Shown piece after piece: positions 7,276 through 16,435 of a DNA stretch of 64,000 nucleotides. This DNA comes from Flexivirga aerilata. GTDB lineage: Bacteria; Actinomycetota; Actinomycetes; Actinomycetales; Dermatophilaceae. The notes below the pieces were generated by a model, which saw nothing but the letters and a program-made list of their open reading frames with translations, was not told the DNA's origin and did not search any database. The position numbers were made by a program, and so were the translations under genes. Within the stretch, counting starts at the first letter, position 1. The number at the start of each line of letters is the position of its first letter. The stretch spans positions 62,001 to 126,000 of the forward strand of contig NZ_JABENB010000001.1 in the NCBI RefSeq assembly GCF_013002715.1, read 5' to 3'.

Positions 7276-9864
7276 TCAACCGAGGTCCCCACCGGCGACC
7301 GGCAGCACGCTGCCGGTGACATACGCCGCCTCGTCGGAGGCGAGGAACGTGATGGCCGCCGCCTGCTCATCGAGGGTGCCGTAGCGACCCAGCAGCGAGG
7401 AGCCGATCGTCTGGTCGATGTGCGCCTGGAACCAGTCGCGCTCCTGATCGGAGCGGGCGGCCGGAGTGCCGCGCGAGATCCGTCGGGGTGGCGCGTCCGT
7501 GCCGCCGGGCGCGGTGGCGACCACGCGGATCCCGGACCCGGCATACTCCATCGCCAGGGATGCAGTGATCGCGTTGATGCCACCTTTCGCCGCCGAGTAC
7601 GGAATGCGGTGTATGCCGCGGGTCGCCGCCGACGAAACGTTGACGATGACCCCACCACCGCGCTCCACCATCGAAGGGAGCGCCGCCCGGCAGGCGAAAA
7701 GCGTTGTCATCAGCGAGCGTTGCACCTCAGCATGGATCTCACTCTCGGTGAACTCGACGAACGGTTTGAAGTTGATCGCGCCACCGACGTTGTTGACCAG
7801 CACGTCGACGCGGCCGAACTTCGCGACGGCGTCGTGGACCAGCGTGGCTGCGCCGTCATACGTCTCGAGGTCGCAGTGCACCACGAGATGCTCGCCGTCT
7901 GAGGATAGTGCGGCGGCAACCTCGTCGACGATCTGGGAACGGTCGGCGAGCACGAGAGTGCCTCCCTCGGCCGCGACGCGCCGCGCGACCTGGGCGCCGA
8001 TGCCCTGTGCGGCACCGGTCACCACCACGACCTTGCCGGCGAATCGCCCTGGCGTGACGAAGCGCGGTCGCGTCGATGCGAGCGTGTCGCTCATCGCCCG
8101 GCGCATGGTCTGCTTGGAGCGCTCGGCGTGCTCGCGCACCAATCGCTGCGCCGCAGCCCGATCCCCGGACTCGAAGGCTTCGACGATCTCGACATGATCG
8201 GTCGCGCATCTGGGGTGACACCACGTGGCGTTCTGCAGCACCTCACCCATCCGGCCTTTCACGCCGAGCGCCTGATAGGCCTTGAGCAGGTGCTCGTTGC
8301 CGGTCAACGCGAAGAGATAGTCGTGGAAGGCGGCGTTGGTGTCGGTGTAGGCGACCGCATCGGTGAAGCGATCGCCCTCGACATAGGGCAGCGTCGACTC
8401 CGCGAGCAAGCGGTAACCGGCAAGCTGCCCGGAGGACAGCCGCCCGATCACCAGCTCCAGGGCGCCGAGCTCCAGCGCCTCGCGTGCCTCGAAGATCGCG
8501 TCGGACGATCCGATGTCCGGATGCTCCTCACCGATCTGATAACCGTCGGAAGGTGCTGTCTCCACTACCTTTTCATCACGTATGACGGTGCTCTCCCCCA
8601 CTGCGGCAGGCTCTGCCACGGGTGCGTCCGCGACGTCGAGCATCAACTGCCCGGCAATCCGGCGGATCGGGTCGGAGTCGTCCGGGGCACCGGCGGAGGC
8701 GCCGACCGGCGACAGGTCGGCCGGGCGCAGCATCGGCTGGCCGGCGACGGCACGCGCATCCCCTGCGGGCAGCAGCTCTTCCTCGTCCGCGGTCTCCCGC
8801 CCGGTCACGGGCGCTTGCGAGGCGGGGCCGCTCCCCTCTGCGGCCGGCACGGCAAGAGCGAATTTCTCGTAGTAGAAGCCGGTCGGCTCGATGCCGGCGG
8901 CTGCGACGTGCTGCCGCACCGACTCCACCATCGGCGGCGGCCCGCAGAGATACATCGCGACGTCCCCGTCGTAGAGCTGCTCGGGCCGGATCAGGCTCAT
9001 CACGTAGCCCTGGTTGGCGCTGGCGGTGCCCGGGTCGGAAACGCAGTGATCCCAGGTAAATCCAGGAAGTTCGTCAGCCAGCTGGCCGAGCGAGTCCAGC
9101 TCGACGAGGTCGTCGTCGGTGCCGACCCCATAGATCAGGTGGGCCGTCCGCTCGCTGCCGTCAGCGCGCAGCTTGCGCAGCATCGACAGGATCGGTGCCA
9201 GGCCCGTGCCGCCGGCCAGCAACAGCACCGGGCGATCGGTGTCGCGCAGGAAGAACGACCCGTGCGGGCCGGTGAGCGTGAGCTCGTCGCCGACGGACGC
9301 CCGATCGGTCAGGTAGTCGGACATCGCGCCACCCTCGGCGAGCTTGATCAGGAAGCTCAGCTCCTCCTCGTGCGGCGCGTTGCTGAAGGAATAGGACCGG
9401 CTCACCTCGGTGCCCGGCACGTCGATGTTGACGTATTGCCCTGGCAGAAATGCCAACTCGCCTCGTTGTGAGATCTCGACCCGCAGCCGGACGGTGGACG
9501 GCGACAGCCGGTCCAGACCGCTGATCGTGCCGGCGAACGTCGCCGCTCGCGTCTTGGCGACCTCCGAGGTGCTGGCGATCTGCAGCACCAGGTCCGATCG
9601 CGGGCGCATGCTGCACGGCAGCGCGTAACCCGCCGCGGCCTCGTCGTCAGAGAGCGCGTCGTCGATGTAGGTGCCCCCGTCATACTCACCCGACTCGCAG
9701 AATGCCTTGCACGTGCCGCAGGCGCCGTCCCGGCAATCGAGCGGGATGTTGATGCGTTGCCGGTAGGACGCGTCGGCCACCGTCTGGTCGGCACGGCAGG
9801 TGATGAAGCGCGTGACGCCGTCCTCGAAGGCCAGAGCGACCTGGTGAGTTTCGTTGGCAGACAT
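7276..9864 (-). CDS. benC/benD: BenC-FCD-BenD fusion: benzoate dioxygenase reductase plus diol dehydrogenase
   Basis: One 862-residue frame with three modules. Residues 1-340: BenC reductase: [2Fe-2S] ligands C44, C49, C52, C84; FAD motif RSYSFSN at 156-162; NAD segments LLAGGTGLAP (215-224) and CGPPPM (307-312). Residues 341-455: Ala/Pro/Asp-rich linker. Residues 455-590: an FCD-like domain, the effector domain of FadR-type GntR regulators, with putative metal ligands N510, H514, H557 and H579 but no DNA-binding HTH. Residues 600-862: BenD-like short-chain dehydrogenase with TGAAQGIG (616-623), NNVG (691-694), active-site Tyr756 and Lys760. The reductase passes NADH electrons to BenAB; the dehydrogenase turns the cis-diol into catechol. 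ATG 9864 is 17 bp after the benB stop; the upstream in-frame extension overlaps benB. An internal ATG at 8094 could give free BenD, but no good ribosome site precedes it. Confidence 0.88.
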   Translation of the reverse strand: MSANETHQVALAFEDGVTRFITCRADQTVADASYRQRINIPLDCRDGACGTCKAFCESGEYDGGTYIDDALSDDEAAAGYALPCSMRPRSDLVLQIASTSEVAKTRAATFAGTISGLDRLSPSTVRLRVEISQRGELAFLPGQYVNIDVPGTEVSRSYSFSNAPHEEELSFLIKLAEGGAMSDYLTDRASVGDELTLTGPHGSFFLRDTDRPVLLLAGGTGLAPILSMLRKLRADGSERTAHLIYGVGTDDDLVELDSLGQLADELPGFTWDHCVSDPGTASANQGYVMSLIRPEQLYDGDVAMYLCGPPPMVESVRQHVAAAGIEPTGFYYEKFALAVPAAEGSGPASQAPVTGRETADEEELLPAGDARAVAGQPMLRPADLSPVGASAGAPDDSDPIRRIAGQLMLDVADAPVAEPAAVGESTVIRDEKVVETAPSDGYQIGEEHPDIGSSDAIFEAREALELGALELVIGRLSSGQLAGYRLLAESTLPYVEGDRFTDAVAYTDTNAAFHDYLFALTGNEHLLKAYQALGVKGRMGEVLQNATWCHPRCATDHVEIVEAFESGDRAAAQRLVREHAERSKQTMRRAMSDTLASTRPRFVTPGRFAGKVVVVTGAAQGIGAQVARRVAAEGGTLVLADRSQIVDEVAAALSSDGEHLVVHCDLETYDGAATLVHDAVAKFGRVDVLVNNVGGAINFKPFVEFTESEIHAEVQRSLMTTLFACRAALPSMVERGGGVIVNVSSAATRGIHRIPYSAAKGGINAITASLAMEYAGSGIRVVATAPGGTDAPPRRISRGTPAARSDQERDWFQAHIDQTIGSSLLGRYGTLDEQAAAITFLASDEAAYVTGSVLPVAGGDLG

Positions 9865-9880
9865 GATGATCCGATCGTGC

Positions 9881-10429
9881 TCAGAAGTGGTAGACGTCCA
9901 CCACATGGTGGATGTAGTCGTTCTTCAGGACGACGGTCTTGCGCCGGATCAGCGGCTGCTCTCCGGAGAAGTCGATCGTGTAGAACGAGGTGCCGTAGTA
10001 GGGGTCGACGGTCTTGTAGCGGAAGTACATCGTGTGCCAGTTGAACCGCACGTCGACCAGATCGCCGCACCGCTCGATGACTTCGACATTGCTGATGTTG
10101 TGACTGGTGCGCGGCTCCGGGATCGAGGTGGCCGACGACCGCTCGGTGCGGATCCGGAAGACCCGGTCCTCGAGGCCGCCCTTGTTGGGGTAGTAGATCA
10201 GCGAGATGTCGGTCTGCGGGTCCTCGGTCAGCAGGTCATCGTCACCCCACGCCGGCATCCAGTAGATGACGTCGTCGGCGTAACAGGTGAGCCACTTCTC
10301 GAACTCACGGTCGTCGAGATAGCGCGCTTCCCGGTAGAGGAACTGCTCGATCGAGTTCTGGGTGATGAGCGCGGAACCCGTTGCCGTCTGGTTGTTTTCG
10401 GTGCTGGTTGTCTTCTCCGTGCTGGTCAT
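9881..10429 (-). CDS. benB: Benzoate 1,2-dioxygenase beta subunit
   Basis: Small subunit of the ring-hydroxylating dioxygenase; 182 residues from ATG 10429, typical for the family. The segment IEQFLYREARYLDDREFEKW and the downstream YADDVIYWMPAW and FNWHTMYFRYK stretches are characteristic of BenB/XylY. It has no cofactor and serves mainly structurally in the alpha3beta3 oxygenase. The start is four bases after the benA stop, so the two are tightly coupled; in-frame codons upstream of 10429 overlap benA and look spurious. Confidence 0.93.
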   Translation of the reverse strand: MTSTEKTTSTENNQTATGSALITQNSIEQFLYREARYLDDREFEKWLTCYADDVIYWMPAWGDDDLLTEDPQTDISLIYYPNKGGLEDRVFRIRTERSSATSIPEPRTSHNISNVEVIERCGDLVDVRFNWHTMYFRYKTVDPYYGTSFYTIDFSGEQPLIRRKTVVLKNDYIHHVVDVYHF

Positions 10430-10433
10430 CGCC

Positions 10434-11822
10434 TCACGCCTCCTGCGCTGCTTCATCGGTGGCGGGCACTGCGGCAGCTTCCGCGGCAATAGCCGCCCGC
10501 ATGGTCTGCAGCCAGTAGCCGTGCTGCGCTGGGTAGAGACCCTCGTCTTCGTTCTTCACGCCGGCCGAGATGACGCCGTCCATCCCGAGCGTCTTGGCCA
10601 CCGGATCCGGTCCGGAGAGCCAGTGTTCGGCCCCGCGGCTCATGTCGTTCCAGGGCGCGGCACCCGCGCGGAAGGTCAGCTGGCAGGACCGGAACTCCTC
10701 GAGGTCGTCCGGTGTCGCCATACCCGAGGCGTTGAAGAAGTCCTCGTATTGACGGATCCGCCACGCGCGGGACTCGGCGCTCTCCCCCTTCGGCGCGATG
10801 CAGTAGATCGTCACCTCGGTCTTGTCCGGAGCGACCGGCCGGAAGTGCCGGATCTGCGTCGAGAACTGATCCATCAGGTAGACATTCGGGTAGAGGCACA
10901 GATTGCGGGAGCCGCGCACCATGAATTCGCCTTTGGCATCGCCGAATTCGGCCTTCAGCTCATCGAGCCGGTCCCACAGCGGCCGATCCTGCGGGTTGCC
11001 GGCCCAGGTCCACAGGCAGAGGTGACCGTTCGGGTAGGACCAGTAGCCGCCGCCGGACTTGCCCCACTGCCCCGCGTCGAGGGTCTTGGTGGCATTGGCC
11101 GATTCGCCCGTCGAGCGCCGCGACGTGGTCGCCGCGTAGTTCCAGTGCGTGGCCGTGACGTGGTAGCCGTCGGCGCCGTTCTCGGCCTGCACCTTCCAGT
11201 TGCCGTCATAGGTGTATGTCGACGAACCCCGAAGCACCTCAAGGCCTTCCGGCGACTGGTCGACCAGCATGTCGATCACTTTCGTCGTGTCGCCCAGGTG
11301 ATCGGCCAGGGTCGCGACATCGGCATTGAGACTGCCGAAGAGAAAGCCCCGATAGGACTCAGAACGCGCCACCTTGGTCAGGTTGTGTGAACCGTCGGTG
11401 TCGAAGCTGTCGGGGTAGCCGGCGCCGTCGGGGTCCTTCACCTTGAGCAAGGTGCCGTCGTTGCGGAAGGTCCAGCCGTGGAACGGGCAGGTCAACGTCG
11501 TGCGGTTGTCGGTCTTGCGCCGGCAGATCATCGCGCCCCGGTGCGCGCACGCGTTGATCAGGCAGTGCAACTCGCCGTCCTTGTCCCGCGTGATGACGAC
11601 CGGTTGCCGGCCGATGTAGGTGGTGAAGTAGTCACCCGGTGCGGGCAGCTGACTCTCGTGCGCGAGGTAGATCCAATTGCCCTCGAAGATGTGCCTCATC
11701 TCCAGCTCGAAGATCTCCTCGTCGGTGAAGATGCGTCGGTTGGCCCGGAAGATCCCGGTCTCCGGGTCGTCCACCACGGCGTCGGCCAGCTTGTCGCTGA
11801 TGCGGTCCAGTAGCTCGGTCAC
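10434..11822 (-). CDS. benA: Benzoate 1,2-dioxygenase alpha subunit
   Basis: Catalytic subunit, 462 residues, which dioxygenates benzoate to the 1,2-cis-dihydrodiol. Rieske ligands are C92, H94, C112 and H115 (CAHRGAMIC and TCPFHGW); the mononuclear iron site is D218-x2-H221-x4-H226 ([12 protein letters not shown]). GTG 11822 is chosen because GGAGG stands five bases before it; the 20 extra upstream codons lack support. First gene of benA-benB-benCD and divergent from a LysR regulator at 12077. Substrate range (benzoate versus anthranilate or toluate) is inferred from linkage to cat genes. Confidence 0.93.
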   Translation of the reverse strand: MTELLDRISDKLADAVVDDPETGIFRANRRIFTDEEIFELEMRHIFEGNWIYLAHESQLPAPGDYFTTYIGRQPVVITRDKDGELHCLINACAHRGAMICRRKTDNRTTLTCPFHGWTFRNDGTLLKVKDPDGAGYPDSFDTDGSHNLTKVARSESYRGFLFGSLNADVATLADHLGDTTKVIDMLVDQSPEGLEVLRGSSTYTYDGNWKVQAENGADGYHVTATHWNYAATTSRRSTGESANATKTLDAGQWGKSGGGYWSYPNGHLCLWTWAGNPQDRPLWDRLDELKAEFGDAKGEFMVRGSRNLCLYPNVYLMDQFSTQIRHFRPVAPDKTEVTIYCIAPKGESAESRAWRIRQYEDFFNASGMATPDDLEEFRSCQLTFRAGAAPWNDMSRGAEHWLSGPDPVAKTLGMDGVISAGVKNEDEGLYPAQHGYWLQTMRAAIAAEAAAVPATDEAAQEA

Positions 11823-12076
11823 GGCAACCTCCAAGGGGTGAGAAAACGTCCGTTCCCTCGACTTCACCACCCGGTGACTCACGTCACACGAGGTAAATGC
11901 CTAGTCCTGACCACGACAGATATTGATCAGTCTTTCGTTATTAAGACGGCCCAAATTGGTCTTTGTATCTTTTCAATCCGCGGCCTACCGTGGAAGTCGT
12001 TGTGACCGGCACCACAACCCACCGCAACCCACCACAACCACGACAACACCGCCGTACGCCGAGGAGGTGGCCCACA
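11823..12076. promoter_or_regulatory. Divergent benA / lysR-cat control region
   Basis: This 254-bp gap separates the ben operon from the LysR-catBAC-pcaD operon and must hold both promoters. The stretch 11915-11965 is clearly AT-rich (AGATATTGATCAGTC, then TCGTTATTAAGAC) and includes the palindrome TGATCA; BenM/CatM-like regulators bind AT-rich dyads in such gaps. A strong GAGGAGG site for the LysR gene is at 12061-12067. No coding sequence is supported here. Confidence 0.6.
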
Positions 12077-12994
12077 ATGGACCTGAAGCAGTTGCGCTAC
12101 TTCGACACCGTCGCGCAAACCTGTCACTTCGGGCAGGCCGCCGAGCGGCTGCACGTCGCGCAGCCCGCGCTCTCCCAGGCCATCCGACGGCTCGAGGCCG
12201 ACCTCGGAGTCGAACTGCTCACCCGCACCACGCGTTCGGTGCAGCTGACACCGGCCGGTGAGTTCTTCCACCGCGAGGTGACGCGGCTGCTGCGCGAGCT
12301 CGACGCATCGGTCGCCGGGGCGCGCAGCATCGCCGGCGGCCGCAGCGGGCTGTTGCGGATCGGCTTCACCGGCACCAGCGCCTACACCCAGATGTCCCGG
12401 CTGGCCCGCCTCGTCCGATCGGCGCTGCCGGCCGTCGCGGTCGAGGTGCAGACCGACCTGCTCACGCCACGTCAGACCGAGCTGCTGGGCGACGGTCGCC
12501 TCGACCTCGGGGTCTTGCGGGCACCCGTTGACGACGACGGCATCCGCACCCGGCACCTGCTCGACGAGCCTTTGATCCTCGCCCTGCCGGCCGACCACCG
12601 GTTGGTGCCCGAGTCCGGTCTGGAGCTGGGCGACGTCGCGACCGACGACTTCGTGACCTACACCGACACCCGATCGGTGGTCTACGAGGCGATGGTCGCC
12701 AGCTGCCGCGACGCCGGATTCTCGCCCACGATCGCGCACCGCGCCCCGAGCACCGCCGCGTCGCTCGCCCTGGTCGCCGCCGGTCTCGGCATCACCTTGG
12801 TGCCGGACTCGGTGCGCAGCATGCAGCTCGACGGCGTGGTCTTCCGCGAGGTGCAGGGCGCGGCGTCCATCGACCTGTCGCTCGCCTGGCGCGCGGACAA
12901 CCCCTCGGCGTTGGTGCGCAGTGTGCTGGCCACCCTCGACAGCCATGACTTCTTCAGCGGCGCCGATCCGTCGAAGGCAGAGGATCTGACGTGA
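12077..12994 (+). CDS. LysR-family regulator of ben/cat genes
   Basis: 305 residues. N-terminal HTH (MDLKQLRYFDTVAQTCHFGQ, then QPALSQAIRRLEADLGVELL) and a LysR substrate-binding domain, similar in type to CatR/BenM. ATG 12077 has GAGGAGGTGG ideally placed; earlier in-frame starts lie in the promoter gap. The stop overlaps the GTG of catB (GTGA), so the regulator is the first gene of the cat operon while also facing benA. It probably senses muconate and/or benzoate and controls both directions, an inference from position. Confidence 0.9.
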   Translation: MDLKQLRYFDTVAQTCHFGQAAERLHVAQPALSQAIRRLEADLGVELLTRTTRSVQLTPAGEFFHREVTRLLRELDASVAGARSIAGGRSGLLRIGFTGTSAYTQMSRLARLVRSALPAVAVEVQTDLLTPRQTELLGDGRLDLGVLRAPVDDDGIRTRHLLDEPLILALPADHRLVPESGLELGDVATDDFVTYTDTRSVVYEAMVASCRDAGFSPTIAHRAPSTAASLALVAAGLGITLVPDSVRSMQLDGVVFREVQGAASIDLSLAWRADNPSALVRSVLATLDSHDFFSGADPSKAEDLT

Positions 12995-14097
12995 AAATCA
13001 CTGCTATTGAAGCGATTCCGTTCGCGATCGACTACCGCAAGCCGTTGCGCTTCGCCAGTGGCGAGGTGCACCGCGCAGAGCATGTGCTCGTGCGGGTGCA
13101 CACCGATGACGGCGTCATCGGGAGCGCCGAGGCACCGCCCCGGCCCTTCACGTATGGCGAGACACAGCGCGGCATCGTCGCGGTGGTCGAGGACGTCTTC
13201 GCCCCGCAGGTCGTCGGGCTGACGCTCCTGCAGCGGGAGGTCATCCATCACCGGATGGCACGGACCGTCGGCAACCCGACGGCGAAGTCCGCCATCGACA
13301 TGGCCGTGTGGGACGCGCTCGGACGGACTCTGCGACTGCCGGTGAGCGACCTGCTGGGCGGCTTCACCGACCGCATGCGCGTCAGCCACATGCTGGGCTT
13401 CGACGAACCGGCCGCCATGGTCGCCGAAGCGGAGAAAGTCGTTGAGTGCCACGGGATCCGGACCTTCAAGGTGAAGGTCGGACGCCGACCAGTCGGCCTC
13501 GACACCGCGGTCGTGCGCGCGTTGCGCGAACGCTTCGGCGACACCGTCGAGCTGTATGTCGACGGCAACCGCGGCTGGACCGCCTCGGAGTCGCTGCGGG
13601 CGATGCGCGAGATGGCCGACCTCGACCTGCTCTTCGCTGAGGAGCTCAATCCGGCGGACGACGTGCTCGGGCGGCGCTGGCTGGTGCAACACCTCGACGT
13701 GCCGATGATCGCGGACGAGTCGGCGCCCACCCCGGCCGACGTGACCCGTGAGGTGCTCGGTGGGTCGGCCTCGGCGGTTTCGATCAAGACCGCACGCACC
13801 GGTTTCACCGACAGCACCCGCGTGCACCATCTTGCCGCGGGCCTCGGCCTCGAGGTGGTGCTCGGCAACCAGATCGACGGCCAGGTCGGCACCGCGTGCG
13901 CAGTCGCGTTCGGCGCGGCATACGAGCTGACGTCACGCCGCGCCGGCGAGCTGTCCAACTTCCTCGACCTCGACGACGACCTGCTGACCGAGCCGTTGCG
14001 GATCACCGACGGAGAGCTTGTCGTGCGGCAGTCGCCGGGCATCGGCTTCGAGATCGACGACGAGAAGCTCGCGCGCTACCGCCTCGACCGCGACTGA
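12991..14097 (+). CDS. catB: Muconate cycloisomerase
   Basis: Converts cis,cis-muconate to muconolactone. 368 residues, enolase superfamily, muconate-lactonizing subgroup: base pair K160-x-K162 in TFKVKVG, metal ligands D191 (YVDGNRGW), E217 or E218 (FAEELNP) and D242 (IADES). GTG start overlaps the stop of the LysR gene by four bases. After it comes a 90-bp gap with the catA ribosome site. A dipeptide-epimerase role is possible for this superfamily, but the catA/catC context settles it. Confidence 0.92.
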   Translation: MKITAIEAIPFAIDYRKPLRFASGEVHRAEHVLVRVHTDDGVIGSAEAPPRPFTYGETQRGIVAVVEDVFAPQVVGLTLLQREVIHHRMARTVGNPTAKSAIDMAVWDALGRTLRLPVSDLLGGFTDRMRVSHMLGFDEPAAMVAEAEKVVECHGIRTFKVKVGRRPVGLDTAVVRALRERFGDTVELYVDGNRGWTASESLRAMREMADLDLLFAEELNPADDVLGRRWLVQHLDVPMIADESAPTPADVTREVLGGSASAVSIKTARTGFTDSTRVHHLAAGLGLEVVLGNQIDGQVGTACAVAFGAAYELTSRRAGELSNFLDLDDDLLTEPLRITDGELVVRQSPGIGFEIDDEKLARYRLDRD

Positions 14098-14187
14098 CGT
14101 CATACACCCGAAAACTGCCTCGCGACAACGAGATTCGCGAGCATCAAAAGACCGGCCCTTCGACCGGTGACGAGTAAGGAGAATGTC

Positions 14188-15048
14188 ATGACCGCTACCA
14201 CCAATGAGGGCCGCACCGCGACGGCTGCCGCCTCCGGAGCATCGGCGACCGAGCGCTTCCGCACCGACAAGTCGCCGTACGACGCCGTGCGGGACGTGCC
14301 GAAGGAGCGGGTCGACATGCTCGCCCGCGAGGTGCTCGACTCCGTCTACGAGACCATCCGTCGCAACAAGGTGACCTACGACGAATACAACGCGCTGAAG
14401 GCATGGCTCATCCAGGTCGGCGAGGACGGCGAGTGGCCGCTCTTCCTCGACGTGTGGGTCGAGCACGTCGTCGAGGAGGTCGCGACCGAGCACCGCGAGG
14501 GCAACAAGGGCACGATCGAGGGCCCCTACTACGTGCCGAATTCCCCTGACGCCGTGGACAATACGATCCCGATGCGGGACGGGGAGTCGGGCACGCCGCT
14601 GACCTGGAACGGCACGATCACCTCCACCGACGGCACGCCGCTGCAGGGGAAGATCGAGCTCTGGCACGCCGACGCGGACGGCTTCTACAGCCAGTTTGCG
14701 CCCGGTCTGCCGGAGTGGAACCTGCGAGCCACCTTCCACGCAAACCCGCAGGGAGAGTTCGAGATTCACAGCATCCAACCCGCGCCCTACCAGATCCCGA
14801 CCGACGGATCGTGCGGCAAGCTGATCGCGGCGGCCGGCTGGCACGCCTGGCGTCCCGCGCACCTGCACGTGAAGGTGTCGGCGCCGGGCCACGAGTTGCT
14901 GACCGCCCAGCTCTACTTCCCCGGTGACCCGCACAACGACGACGACATCGCCTCGGCGGTGAAGCCGGAGCTGGTGCTCGACCCGCAGGAGCAGCCGGAC
15001 GGCAGCGTCGCGATCAACTACAGCTTCGTGCTGGACCCGGAGGCCTGA
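14188..15048 (+). CDS. catA: Catechol 1,2-dioxygenase
   Basis: Intradiol ring-cleavage enzyme, catechol to cis,cis-muconate; 286 residues. By alignment to the known family, non-heme Fe(III) ligands are Y167 (DGFYSQF), Y201 (PYQIPTDG), H225 and H227 (RPAHLHVKV). The N-terminal helical dimerisation region covers about residues 25-110. ATG 14188 is preceded by AAGGAG at eight bases; an in-frame start at 14167 is less good. Overlaps catC by one base (TGATG). Confidence 0.95.
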   Translation: MTATTNEGRTATAAASGASATERFRTDKSPYDAVRDVPKERVDMLAREVLDSVYETIRRNKVTYDEYNALKAWLIQVGEDGEWPLFLDVWVEHVVEEVATEHREGNKGTIEGPYYVPNSPDAVDNTIPMRDGESGTPLTWNGTITSTDGTPLQGKIELWHADADGFYSQFAPGLPEWNLRATFHANPQGEFEIHSIQPAPYQIPTDGSCGKLIAAAGWHAWRPAHLHVKVSAPGHELLTAQLYFPGDPHNDDDIASAVKPELVLDPQEQPDGSVAINYSFVLDPEA

Positions 15049-15335
15049 TGCGCTTCGCGGTCCGGATGGACGTCGACCTCCCGCGCGACCTGGACCCTGC
15101 CGTCGTGCAGGACACGCTCGCGCGGGAGAAGGCGTATTCCCAACAGCTGCAACGCAATGGCGAGTGGGTGCACATCTGGCGCATCGTCGGTGCCTACTCC
15201 AACCTCAGCGTGTTCGAGGTGGAGTCGAACGACCGGCTGCATGAGATCCTGTGGAATCTCCCGCTGTTCCCCTACATGACGATCGAGGTCACGCCGCTCG
15301 CGGTGCATCCCTCGGACATCCACCCACCGCAATGA
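15048..15335 (+). CDS. catC: Muconolactone delta-isomerase
   Basis: 95 residues, the standard size for this small decameric isomerase, which turns muconolactone into beta-ketoadipate enol-lactone. The start MRFAVRMDVDLPRDLDP, the middle GEWVHIWRIVGAYSNLSVFE and the end NLPLFPYMTIEVTPLAVHPSD (split here as NLPLFPYMTI and EVTPLAVHPSD) are family hallmarks. Starts within the catA stop codon and overlaps pcaD (ATGA). Confidence 0.95.
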   Translation: MRFAVRMDVDLPRDLDPAVVQDTLAREKAYSQQLQRNGEWVHIWRIVGAYSNLSVFEVESNDRLHEILWNLPLFPYMTIEVTPLAVHPSDIHPPQ

Positions 15336-16135
15336 CCCGGCCGACCGTCACGCTCACCGACCTCGGCGGCGGCAGCGGGGAGCCGGTGCTGGTGCTCGGG
15401 CCGTCGCTCGGCACGTCGGTGCGGCGGCTCTGGGGTGCGGCGGTTACCCGGCTCTCCGGTTTCCGGGTGCTCGGCTGGGACCTGCCGGGGCACGGCAGCA
15501 GTCCGGCTGCTCGCGAGCCGTTCACCGTGGGCGAGCTTGCCGCTGCGGTGCGGGCCGAGGTGCAGGCGGCGCTCGGTGAGGGAGCTGCGCCATACAGCTA
15601 TGCCGGCGACTCCATCGGCGGAGCAGTCGGTCTGCAGCTGCTGGTCGATGCACCCGACCGATGCGACCGCGCCATGGTCTTCTGCGGCGCGGCGAAATTC
15701 GGCACTCCCGAGGGCTGGCACGACCGCGCTGCCACGGTCCGTGCCGAGGGTATGGCGCCGCTGGTCGCCTCCGGTCCCGCGCGCTGGTTCGGCTCGGCCG
15801 TTGTCGCTCGACCGACGGCGGACTCGCGCGCAGTGGTGCAGGAGCAGGCCGACGTCGACGCGGAGAGTTACGCCCTCGCCTGCGAGGCACTGGCCGCCTT
15901 CGACCTGACCGACCGGTTGCCGGAGATCGAGACACCCCTCCTCGTTGTGGCCGGATCCGACGACGTCGCCACGCCCCCGGACGGGTTGCGGGCGCTGAGT
16001 GAATCCGTCGCCCACGGCTCCTACGTGGAGCTGGCCGGCGTCGGGCATCTCGCGCCGTTGGAGGCGCCGAGCGAGTCCGCGCACGCGATCCTGGAGCACC
16101 GGCGTTCCGCTGCCGGCAGGAGTCGGCGCGCGTAG
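15332..16135 (+). CDS. pcaD: 3-oxoadipate enol-lactonase
   Basis: Alpha/beta hydrolase, 267 residues, which opens the enol-lactone to beta-ketoadipate. The nucleophile elbow is AGDSIGG (S94), the acid is in AGSDDVATPP and the His in GVGHLAPLEAP. The oxyanion region is LVLGPSLGTSVRRLW, as in PcaD. ATG 15332 overlaps the catC stop. No decarboxylase (PcaC) domain is fused, unlike some actinobacterial PcaL proteins. Last clear gene of the cat operon; a hairpin follows about 150 bp later. Confidence 0.92.
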   Translation: MTRPTVTLTDLGGGSGEPVLVLGPSLGTSVRRLWGAAVTRLSGFRVLGWDLPGHGSSPAAREPFTVGELAAAVRAEVQAALGEGAAPYSYAGDSIGGAVGLQLLVDAPDRCDRAMVFCGAAKFGTPEGWHDRAATVRAEGMAPLVASGPARWFGSAVVARPTADSRAVVQEQADVDAESYALACEALAAFDLTDRLPEIETPLLVVAGSDDVATPPDGLRALSESVAHGSYVELAGVGHLAPLEAPSESAHAILEHRRSAAGRSRRA

Positions 16136-16170
16136 CCTCCAGGGAGGACGGAGGTCATACCCACGCCTGG

Positions 16171-16251
16171 GTGGGCCTCACCCTCGCCGCCGCCCTCCTC
16201 GTCGCCGTCGGCGTCGGCGCCGCGGCCTTGTCGGGCCGGGTCGGCGAGTGA
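16171..16251 (+). CDS. Possible 26-residue membrane peptide
   Basis: A very short frame from GTG 16171 encodes a single hydrophobic helix (GLTLAAALLVAVGVGAAALS) and a stop. A purine-rich GGAGGACGGAGGT lies about 15 bases or more upstream, too far for a standard ribosome site, and the frame may instead be chance in GC-rich DNA. Given only because the hydrophobic stretch and the operon-end position are suggestive. Confidence 0.2.
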   Translation: MGLTLAAALLVAVGVGAAALSGRVGE

Positions 16252-16281
16252 CCCCGGCGGAGCCCCGCGAAGAGAAAGCGA

Positions 16282-16313
16282 AACCCCGCCCGGCCGACCG
16301 GCCGAGCGGGGTT
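16282..16313 (+). terminator. Terminator after the cat operon
   Basis: Hairpin with arms AACCCCGC (16282-16289) and GCGGGGTT (16306-16313) and an inner CGGCC/GGCCG stem around GACC. It follows pcaD and marks the end of the catabolic cluster and the start of the island. Confidence 0.7.
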
Positions 16314-16435
16314 GCCCTACTGCGGTGGACCTCCGTAGAGAGTTTGAGAACCCCTGCCCGGCCTTGAAAACCGTGGCTTCTCGCAGGTCGCGGGGCGTCT
16401 ACCGGCGGGACCGGCGGCCGCTGGAGCCTTCTGTA

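Noticed and set aside
16321..16365. Second copy of the tRNA-Ala 3' end (left attachment site)
   Set aside because: Only GAACCCCTG (nine bases) plus scattered matches agree; too weak to call an att site.
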